This document shows positions 15,701 through 21,312 of a stretch of 27,926 bases of DNA, piece after piece (the stretch's first letter is position 1; every line of letters starts with the position of its first letter). The notes under the pieces are model-generated. The model did not search any database. It was not told the DNA's origin and saw only the letters and a program-made list of their open reading frames with translations. The translations under genes and the position numbers were made by a program. The DNA comes from CBDUSL01 sp965370265. Lineage in GTDB: Bacteria; Patescibacteriota; Patescibacteriia; JAXHNJ01. The stretch is taken from NCBI GenBank assembly GCA_965370265.1, contig CBDUSL010000006.1, positions 1-27,926 of the forward strand. The letters are read 5' to 3'.

Positions 15701-16192
15701 TATATTTATATGTTGAAACTCAACCACATGGTTGAAGATAAAATACATCAGCGTTCAATCGGCCCTTATTCTCTGGTTACCCAGCAGCCTCTGGGTGGTA
15801 AAGCCCAATTTGGGGGCCAGCGTTTTGGAGAAATGGAGGTTTGGGCTCTTGAAGCATACGGAGCCGCCTACACTCTTCAGGAAATACTGACTATTAAATC
15901 GGATGATGTCCCCGGCCGTTCAAAGGCTTATGAGTCAGTTATTAAGGGTGAGCCAATTAGTAAAATTAATGTTCCCGAATCTTTTAATGTCCTTGTTCGT
16001 GAACTTAAGGGCCTTGGTCTGGATGTTGAATTGATTACTGAAAGAAAAGTAGAAAAGAAAGAAGAAAAATTTGTTCCTAGTGAAACCACAGATAAAAAAG
16101 AGGAAGAAAAGAAAACTCCTCCGGAAGAAAAACCAGAAAAAAAAGAGAAAAAGGATGATAAAGAAGATAAAATAAAACCAAAGAATAAATAA
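12722..16192 (+). CDS. rpoB: RNA polymerase subunit beta
   Basis: 1156 residues, the short form without the large E. coli insertions. The rifampicin region is intact: SSQLSQFMDQTNPL, EHKRRLSAMGPGGL, TPEGPNIGLV. Residues equivalent to E. coli D516, H526 and S531 are wild type; I572 is Val and the residue just before TPEGPN is Ala instead of Glu. Further landmarks are NVLVAFMSWEGGNYEDAI, GDKMAGRHGNKGV and the C-terminal GKAQFGGQRFGEMEVWALEA. After the usual end (about residue 1105) there is an extra tail of about 50 residues almost entirely Lys, Glu, Asp and Pro, probably disordered. The stop is four bases before rpoC; the two are one operon. Confidence 0.98.
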   Translation: MPDKYHGRKVFTTLHEAISLPDLIEVQKSSYKWFFDEGLKELFEEVSPITDFIGRDLELDFFDYYLDDPKYDEIKSKAKNVTYEAPLRVQTRLHNKKTGEIKEQEIFLGDFPLMTDRGTFVINGIERVIVSQLIRSAGVFFTSEIIKGKRNYGAKIIPNRGAWLELETDANNIISVKIDRKRKVPISALLRAFGYSSNEEIIDLFKDTDNHPSNKFMEATVAKDISRNESEGLKEVYKRIRPGDLATVDNARDLIHKMFFSFDRYDFGNVGRYKLNHRFNFRFPLDKKHRVLQKEDLISIIKEIINLNNSQKEADDIDHLGNRRVRAIGELVQNKFRVGLARMERIIKDRMSTLDINSLTPNQLINARPVIGVVKEFFMSSQLSQFMDQTNPLAELEHKRRLSAMGPGGLSRERAGFDVRDVHRTHYGRICPIATPEGPNIGLVGHLASYARINNYGFIETPFRKVVHDPENKPEQSEGEIAREDIKNPSSGEIIVKNEEKISQEKAKELSKLDIKNIPVKARVTDEIIYPNAFSEEKFVTTAATTPIDENGYFINERAEVRRYGEPVMDSVNVIDLMDVSPKQIVSVSTSLIPFLEHDDAVRALMGSNMQRQAVPLVNPGAPIVATGVEGRAAKDSGQVVVCQKDGIVKEITGDKIIILEDEKNNLREYYLRKFFRSNASTCINQKPIIEMGQKVKKGDVIADGAATDHGELALGQNVLVAFMSWEGGNYEDAILISERLVREDFYTSIHIENYSVDVRDTKLGPELVTRDIPNVSEEKLKDLNEEGIVRVGAKVASGDILIGKITPKGETELSAEEKLLRAIFGEKAKDVKDSSLYLEHGEHGKVVDIKIFSRDKGDKLSAGVIRQIQISIAQLRKIQVGDKMAGRHGNKGVISRVVAQENMPFLKDGTPIDIILNPLGIASRMNLGQVLETHAGLAANKLGYKVVSPALDGIPEKIIKKELKKAGFPENGKMKLYDGRTGKSFDNDVMVGYIYMLKLNHMVEDKIHQRSIGPYSLVTQQPLGGKAQFGGQRFGEMEVWALEAYGAAYTLQEILTIKSDDVPGRSKAYESVIKGEPISKINVPESFNVLVRELKGLGLDVELITERKVEKKEEKFVPSETTDKKEEEKKTPPEEKPEKKEKKDDKEDKIKPKNK

Positions 16193-16196
16193 TATT

Positions 16197-19100
16197 ATGA
16201 CCCGCGAATCCAACTCCGCAGATTTTAAAGCCATTAGATTAAAACTCGCCTCCCCCGAGCAGATCTTAGAGTGGTCGCATGGGGAAGTGACTCGTCCGGA
16301 AACAATTAATTATCGGACTCAAAAACCGGAAAAAGACGGCCTTTTTTGCGAAAGAATTTTTGGGCCCTCAAAAGATTGGGAATGTTATTGCGGTAAGTAT
16401 AAAAGGATTCGCTACAAAGGGATTGTTTGTGACAAATGCGGAGTGGAAGTTACCCGGTCTTTGGTTCGTCGGGAAAGAATGGGCCATATTAAGTTAGCCG
16501 CTCCGGTTTCGCATATTTGGTTTTTGCGGGGCGTTCCTTCAAAGATTGGATTGATTTTAGGGCTTTCTATCCAAGAATTGGAAAAAGTAATATATTTTGC
16601 CAATTTTATTATTACTCATGTTGATGAAAATTTAAAAAAAGATACATTAGAACAAATAACGAAAGAATATTCCGCCAAGGTCAGAAATATAGAAGATAAT
16701 TTTAACCAGCGCTCCCAAAAAATAAAGCAAAATAAGGCGGAACAATTATCCAAAGAGCAGAAAGAAAGTGGAAAGAAAAAAATAGAAGAAAAAAATAACC
16801 AAGAACTTTTTGCCAATGCCGAAGCGAAGAATGAAGAAATGAGAAACCTGGAGGAAACAGTTGCTTTGGCCAAGAAAGAGCTTAAGGAATTAAAGCCAAA
16901 ACTAATTATTTCCGAAAATAAATATCAGGATCTTTCTCTTAAGTATGGGCATATTTTTGAAGCTGGTATTGGAGCGGAAGCAATACAGAAACTTTTAAAA
17001 GAAATAGATTTAAGCAAATTGGCCAAAGAACTTGAAAAAGATATGGATGGCGCCCCGGAAAATAAAAGAAAAAGATTATCCCGCCGTTTGCGTCTTTTAC
17101 AAAATTTAAAAATAAATGAAATAAAGCCTGAATGGACTATAGTCTCGATTATTCCGGTAATTCCTCCAGATTTAAGGCCTATGGTCCAGCTTGATGGCGG
17201 ACGTTTTGCCACTTCCGATCTGAATGATTTATATCGCCGGGTTATTAATCGAAATAACCGCTTAAAGAAGCTAATTGTTTTAAATGCTCCTGAAGTTATT
17301 TGCCGTAATGAAAAAAGAATGCTTCAAGAGGCAGTAGATGCCTTAATTGATAATGGGGCAAGAAGAGGAAAGACAGTGACTGCTTCCACTGGCCAGAAAA
17401 GAATGCTTAAATCTATTGCTGATATGTTAAAAGGCAAGCAAGGACGTTTTAGGCAGAATCTTTTAGGCAAGAGAGTTGATTATTCGGGCCGTTCGGTGAT
17501 TGTCATTGGTCCTAATCTTAAGTTAAATGAGTGTGGAATTCCAAAGAGAATGGCTCTTGAGCTTTTCCGCCCGTTTGTAATTTCCCAGTTAATAAAACGT
17601 GAATATGTTCACAATGTCCGTTCAGCCGGTCGTTTTATTGAATCAGGACGACCGGAAATTTGGGATATCCTGGAAGAAGTGACCAAAAATGCCTATGTTC
17701 TTCTCAATCGTGCTCCGACTTTACATCGACTGGGTATCCAGGCTTTTCAGCCGAAGTTAATTGAAGGCAAGGCAATTCAGATTCATCCTTTAGTTTGTAC
17801 CGCTTTTAATGCTGATTTTGACGGAGACCAAATGGCGGTCCACGTTCCTTTAACTGAACAGGCCAAAAAAGAGGCAAAAACTTTAATGCTTTCTACCAAT
17901 AATTTACTTAAACCGGCCACTGGCTCGCCAGTTACCACCCCCTCTCAAGATATTGTTCTGGGTTGTTATTATCTTACTTTAGAAAAAGGGAAACCGGAAA
18001 AAATAAAGAATTTTTCCTCCCGGGAAGAAGCCCTTTTATCTTTTAATTTAGAAAATATTAAAATTCAGGAACCAATTATGGTTCTGGAGAAAAGCAAACT
18101 GATTAAAACAACCGCCGGCCGGATTATTTTTAACTCCATTCTTCCTAAAGAACTTCAGTATATCAATGAGGTTCAGGATAAAAGGAGACTTTCTTCTTTG
18201 GTGGCAAAATCTTTAGCTGACCTGGGCCAGGAAAAAACAGCTCAGATTCTGGACGATATTAAAAAATTAAGTTTTGAATATTTAACTCAGTCCGGTATTT
18301 CCTGGGGAATGGAAGATTTACCGGAAGTTAAAGAAAAGGATATATTGATTAAACAAGCCGAAGAAAAAGTATCAGAAATTGAACAACATTATAAATCCGG
18401 CTTATTAACCGATAAAGAAAGACAAATTAAAGTAATCGAGACTTGGGCTAAGACCAAGGAAGAAGTTCAAGAAGTTTGCCAGCAGTCTCTGGATAAATTC
18501 GGATCGGTTTATGCTATGATTGAATCCGGTTCCAGGGGTTCATGGGGCCAGATTACCCAGATGATGGGCATGAAAGGACTGGTGACTAACCCAGCCGGTG
18601 AAACTATAGAATTGCCGGTTAAAGGCAGTTTTAAGGCTGGTTTTGACGTTTTGGAATATTTTATCTCTACTCACGGGGCGAGAAAAGGACTTTCTGATAC
18701 CGCTCTTAGAACCGCTAATGCCGGCTATCTAACCCGCCGTCTTATTGATGTTTCTCAGGAGGTAGTGGCAAATGAAAAAGATTGCAAAGATACAGTAGGA
18801 TTTGTAATTAAAAAGGAAGAAACCGAAGAAATGGGTGAGCCTCTTCCCAAGAGAGCTTGGGGACGAGTTCTTCTTGATGATGTTGTAGATAAAAAGACTA
18901 AAAAGGTAATTGTAAAAAAAGGAACTTTAGTTGATGACGAAGCTTTTAAAAAGATTGAAAAAGCGAATCCCGATGAAATAAAAATTCGCAGCGTTTTAAG
19001 CTGTAAGGCCAGAAGAGGGATTTGCCAGAAATGCTATGGCTTTGACCTTGGTTACAATAAGTTGGTTAAAATAGGGACAGCAATTGGTATTATCGCCGCC

Positions 19101-20054
19101 CAAAGTATTGGTGAGCCCGGAACCCAGCTGACCATGAGAACTTTTCATACCGGTGGTGTGGCTGGCCAGGATATTACTCAGGGTTTGCCTCGAGTAGAAG
19201 AACTTTTTGAAGCAAGACCGGTTAAAAAAGCGGCTATTCTTTCTGAAGTTGACGGCACTGCTTCTATAAGTGAAGTAGACGATAACACAATAATTAAAAT
19301 TAATTATATTGAAGACAAGGATGAGGTGATTTTTGAAAGTAAAAGCAAACTAAATACTGAAAGTATTAAAGTAAAAGACGGCCAAAAAGTGAAAAAACAA
19401 GCTCTTGTTTATGAAGATAAGAAGAAAGAAATTAAAGCACCGCATGAAGGCAATATTAAATTAGAAGATAATAAAATATCTCTTATTTATAAAGAAGAAA
19501 CTGAAAAAGAATATATTCCCTCGATTGGGCATTCTGTTTGGATTAAGGAAGGAGAATTAGTGTGTAAAGGCCAGCAACTGACAGAAGGTAGTTTAAATCT
19601 TTCTGATATATTTAAGCTTTCCGGTATTGAGGAAACTCAGAAGTATATTATGAAAGAAATTCAGTATATTTATTCCTCCCAAGGCCAGAAGCTTAATGAT
19701 AAGCATGTGGAAGTAATTGTTCGTCAAATGTTCTCCCGTGTTTTAGTTAAAGACGCCGGCGATACGGAACTTCTGAGCGGTGAAATTATTGACCGCAATA
19801 CAGCCCAAATAGCCAATAAGGAAATTGAAGAAAAGGGCGGCCAAAAAGCTATTCTCGAACCTCTTCTTCTTGGTATTACCAAAGCTTCTTTAACCACAGA
19901 CAGCTTTCTTTCGGCGGCTTCTTTTCAAGAAACAGCCCGGGTTTTGATTGATGCGGCTGTGACCGGCAAGGTTGATAAACTCCGCGGACTTAAAGAAAAT
20001 GTTATTATCGGCAAGTTGATTCCGGCTGGAACGGGCTATAAGCCAGTTGAGTAA
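16197..20054 (+). CDS. rpoC: RNA polymerase subunit beta'
   Basis: 1285 residues. The zinc ribbon is C63-x-C65...C78-x2-C81. The catalytic Mg2+ loop NADFDGDQMAVHVPL has D540, D542 and D544. The second zinc site is made by C in NEKDCKDTVG plus SCKARRGICQKCYG. The trigger-loop region is TMRTFHTGGVAG, and the C-terminus (KENVIIGKLIPAGTGY) is complete. Between the zinc domain and the conserved GAEAIQKLL block, residues about 145-235 are a highly charged, heptad-like coiled coil, far longer than the short linker of E. coli. No terminator is seen directly after the gene, so some polymerase may read into the structured RNA downstream. Confidence 0.98.
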   Translation: MTRESNSADFKAIRLKLASPEQILEWSHGEVTRPETINYRTQKPEKDGLFCERIFGPSKDWECYCGKYKRIRYKGIVCDKCGVEVTRSLVRRERMGHIKLAAPVSHIWFLRGVPSKIGLILGLSIQELEKVIYFANFIITHVDENLKKDTLEQITKEYSAKVRNIEDNFNQRSQKIKQNKAEQLSKEQKESGKKKIEEKNNQELFANAEAKNEEMRNLEETVALAKKELKELKPKLIISENKYQDLSLKYGHIFEAGIGAEAIQKLLKEIDLSKLAKELEKDMDGAPENKRKRLSRRLRLLQNLKINEIKPEWTIVSIIPVIPPDLRPMVQLDGGRFATSDLNDLYRRVINRNNRLKKLIVLNAPEVICRNEKRMLQEAVDALIDNGARRGKTVTASTGQKRMLKSIADMLKGKQGRFRQNLLGKRVDYSGRSVIVIGPNLKLNECGIPKRMALELFRPFVISQLIKREYVHNVRSAGRFIESGRPEIWDILEEVTKNAYVLLNRAPTLHRLGIQAFQPKLIEGKAIQIHPLVCTAFNADFDGDQMAVHVPLTEQAKKEAKTLMLSTNNLLKPATGSPVTTPSQDIVLGCYYLTLEKGKPEKIKNFSSREEALLSFNLENIKIQEPIMVLEKSKLIKTTAGRIIFNSILPKELQYINEVQDKRRLSSLVAKSLADLGQEKTAQILDDIKKLSFEYLTQSGISWGMEDLPEVKEKDILIKQAEEKVSEIEQHYKSGLLTDKERQIKVIETWAKTKEEVQEVCQQSLDKFGSVYAMIESGSRGSWGQITQMMGMKGLVTNPAGETIELPVKGSFKAGFDVLEYFISTHGARKGLSDTALRTANAGYLTRRLIDVSQEVVANEKDCKDTVGFVIKKEETEEMGEPLPKRAWGRVLLDDVVDKKTKKVIVKKGTLVDDEAFKKIEKANPDEIKIRSVLSCKARRGICQKCYGFDLGYNKLVKIGTAIGIIAAQSIGEPGTQLTMRTFHTGGVAGQDITQGLPRVEELFEARPVKKAAILSEVDGTASISEVDDNTIIKINYIEDKDEVIFESKSKLNTESIKVKDGQKVKKQALVYEDKKKEIKAPHEGNIKLEDNKISLIYKEETEKEYIPSIGHSVWIKEGELVCKGQQLTEGSLNLSDIFKLSGIEETQKYIMKEIQYIYSSQGQKLNDKHVEVIVRQMFSRVLVKDAGDTELLSGEIIDRNTAQIANKEIEEKGGQKAILEPLLLGITKASLTTDSFLSAASFQETARVLIDAAVTGKVDKLRGLKENVIIGKLIPAGTGYKPVE

Positions 20055-20082
20055 GTATTGATTATTTGGTTTTATCGTATCC

Positions 20083-20124
20083 TTGACAGATTGTTGATGT
20101 AGGAATATAATAACGTGCTATAAT
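20083..20124 (+). promoter_or_regulatory. Tandem promoters: consensus -35/-10 plus an extended -10
   Basis: TTGACA (20083-20088), 17 bases, TATAAT (20106-20111): a perfect consensus promoter starting near 20118. A second, extended -10 TGCTATAAT (20116-20124) would start transcription at about 20131, precisely the first base of the structured RNA's closing helix. It is the best promoter in the window and implies strong expression. Confidence 0.85.
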
Positions 20125-20130
20125 AACCAG

Positions 20131-20268
20131 GTGAGGCCTTGAACTGTAATCTCATATTTGGGCGCTTTTCTCCCTAAAAAAGGAAGATAAGGGTTACAGG
20201 GAGCAAGTAGCGCAACCGACACATTAACTATAAATTATTGTTGAAAGCCTCACTAACAGGCTTTTTTT
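20131..20268 (+). ncRNA. Structured RNA with 6S-like architecture and/or attenuator leader
   Basis: The ends pair over 14 positions with only two mismatches: 20131-20144 (GTGAGGCCTTGAAC) with 20240-20253 (GTTGAAAGCCTCAC). Inside are a large A/U-rich bubble (20145-20161 and 20214-20239) and a terminal stem made of GCGCT/AGCGC (20162-20166/20209-20213) and CTCCCT/AGGGAG (20170-20175/20198-20203). Closing helix, central bubble and terminal stem is the plan of 6S RNA, the RNA polymerase regulator, and AAGGGTTACAG also occurs near the 3' end of E. coli 6S RNA as I recall it. The length (about 138) is short for 6S. Bases 20247-20250 are shared with a terminator stem, so a switch controlling the downstream operon is the alternative. 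It is not RNase P, tmRNA or SRP RNA by motif. Confidence 0.55.
20244..20268 (+). terminator. Intrinsic terminator overlapping the RNA's closing helix
   Basis: AAAGCCT (20244-20250) pairs with AGGCTTT (20258-20264) around a seven-base loop, then T-run to 20268. The 5' arm also pairs with 20131-20137, so closing helix and terminator exclude each other. It ends the ncRNA or acts as an attenuator. Confidence 0.75.
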
Positions 20269-20275
20269 ATAAATC

Positions 20276-20288
20276 GTTCTTTAACAAG
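20276..20288 (+). promoter_or_regulatory. boxA-like antitermination site
   Basis: GTTCTTTAACAAG is close to E. coli rrn boxA (GCTCTTTAACAAT). It is placed directly after a terminator and about 20 bases before a strong Shine-Dalgarno, as at 9228-9241. Confidence 0.5.
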
Positions 20289-20317
20289 AAACACACAGAA
20301 ACCCAAGGAGGAAAGTG

Positions 20318-20998
20318 ATGAGTATTCGAGTGAAGGTCCTATCAGTGATAGCTGTTATTTTGATAGCTGTTTGTTTTGTCAGCGAAATCCAAGCCTGGCC
20401 GTGGAGTAAAAATAAGAAGGAATATAAGTTCCAGCAAGAATTTTCCTCTGGTTGGAAAATAGTTGGAATGTTACCTGCTCTTGATACTGACAGAGTTGAT
20501 GGTTTTAAAAGACTGGTTTCTCGCTGCCCCCCTTGTATAGAAGAAGGTTATAAAGCAGGAAATTTCGTCCTTTTTCGTGAGTTATTTTGGGTCGATTTTG
20601 AAAACTGGTGGACGGTTATTGTTGATATTTCTCATGATCATTTTTTAAACATTCCTCTAGAGACTAAAGTAGTTATGAGAGGTATTGATGCTCAAGGTGA
20701 TACGATAGAGGTTGAAAGTGAACGAATAGTTTTTTGCAAAGGCTGGTCCTTTTCTTGGGATGGAAAAAGGATGACTCAACATACGGTGCTGGATAACTCT
20801 TTAAAAACTATTCAAGTAAAGCCTTATCGGGATATTGGGCGGGATGATTTTGAACACGGAGAAGTAAATGGTGAAAAGTATATAATTGGCTACATCTTTT
20901 TTGGTAAGGATGTTGAATTAGATGAGAATGAAGTTGTTGACTTCCTGTTTCCGGGCATAAATGCTTATCCGGTTACCAACCGACTTTCGAGGAGGTGA
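20318..20998 (+). CDS. Secreted protein of unknown function, first gene of peptide operon
   Basis: The ATG at 20318 is preferred over the adjacent GTG at 20315 because AGGAGG (20306-20311) then has a six-base spacing. 226 residues with a clear Sec signal peptide (VLSVIAVILIAVCFVSEIQA, then WPW). The mature part has no domain I recognise. It contains a CPPC pair (in SRCPPCIEEGYKAG), one further Cys (VFCKGW), many Trp/Phe residues (WVDFENWWTVIVDISHDHF) and beta-rich segments, suggesting a small secreted beta-fold that may be disulfide bonded. A thioredoxin fold is not apparent despite the CxxC. Its last codons AGG AGG TGA double as the Shine-Dalgarno of the next gene, so the two are coupled and probably functionally linked. 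Confidence 0.72.
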   Translation: MSIRVKVLSVIAVILIAVCFVSEIQAWPWSKNKKEYKFQQEFSSGWKIVGMLPALDTDRVDGFKRLVSRCPPCIEEGYKAGNFVLFRELFWVDFENWWTVIVDISHDHFLNIPLETKVVMRGIDAQGDTIEVESERIVFCKGWSFSWDGKRMTQHTVLDNSLKTIQVKPYRDIGRDDFEHGEVNGEKYIIGYIFFGKDVELDENEVVDFLFPGINAYPVTNRLSRR

Positions 20999-21001
20999 GA
21001 A

Positions 21002-21226
21002 ATGAGAAAGTTACGTAGAAAGAATTTCCAGAGAGCAGTGATGCTTGTGGTAGTTCTGATTATTGCAGTTACTGCTTTGATCGTTCTTACGCCAAAAGAG
21101 GCGATGGCGTTTGACGCATGTGATACTGCAGCTGAACAGAATTATCGCAACCCTGTGTACAACATGCTCTGCTGGATTGACATCATGTTCGAGTACCTTT
21201 TCATGGGTGGTGGAGGTGGAGTCTAA
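21002..21226 (+). CDS. Precursor of a small secreted Gly-tailed peptide
   Basis: 74 residues. A basic N-terminus (MRKLRRKNFQ), a hydrophobic core and an AxA-type site (KEAMA) predict signal peptidase I cleavage after residue 36. That would release about 38 residues with two Cys (FDACD and NMLCW), a hydrophobic aromatic stretch (IDIMFEYLFM) and a terminal GGGGGV. The Shine-Dalgarno GAGGAGGTGA (from 20989) is near-perfect. Codons favour C-ending forms (ATC, TAC, AAC, TTC), unlike the A/T-ending choice of neighbours, consistent with very high expression or foreign origin. I do not recognise a family. Size and composition recall secreted peptides such as bacteriocins or small surface subunits, but that is inference. 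Confidence 0.68.
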   Translation: MRKLRRKNFQRAVMLVVVLIIAVTALIVLTPKEAMAFDACDTAAEQNYRNPVYNMLCWIDIMFEYLFMGGGGGV

Positions 21227-21242
21227 CCTCTGACTACCGAAT

Positions 21243-21271
21243 GTGCGGGAAGCTATTTCCCGCACTTTTTT
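21243..21271 (+). terminator. Intrinsic terminator of the secreted-peptide operon
   Basis: GTGCGGGAA (21243-21251) pairs perfectly with TTCCCGCAC (21257-21265), followed by six T. This is a strong terminator. Confidence 0.9.
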
Positions 21272-21272
21272 A

Positions 21273-21301
21273 TTGTAAAAACCTCAAAAAAGTGGTAAAA
21301 T
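21273..21301 (+). promoter_or_regulatory. Promoter of ftsK
   Basis: TTGTAA (21273-21278), 17-base spacer, TAAAAT (21296-21301). The start point would be near 21308, only a few bases before the ATG at 21313. It directly abuts the preceding terminator. Confidence 0.5.
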
Positions 21302-21312
21302 AAAAAAATAAT

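Noticed and set aside
20131..20268. tmRNA, RNase P RNA or SRP RNA
   Set aside because: Too short for tmRNA and RNase P, and the conserved SRP tetraloop/GGAAGCAGC motif and RNase P core motifs are absent.
20238..20273. A separate promoter between the terminator at 20268 and the secreted protein gene
   Set aside because: TATAAA at 20268-20273 lacks a -35 at a workable distance (the TTGTTG/TTGAAA candidates are 21-24 bases away) and has no TGn extension.
20520..20560. Thioredoxin-like protein because of CPPC
   Set aside because: No surrounding thioredoxin fold pattern (no WCxxC context, no cis-Pro segment); the CxxC alone is not enough.
21002..21040. Twin-arginine signal in the 74-aa precursor (LRRKNF)
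   Set aside because: The Phe is one position off the SRRxFLK consensus and the hydrophobic core is strong, so a Sec signal with an AxA site fits better.
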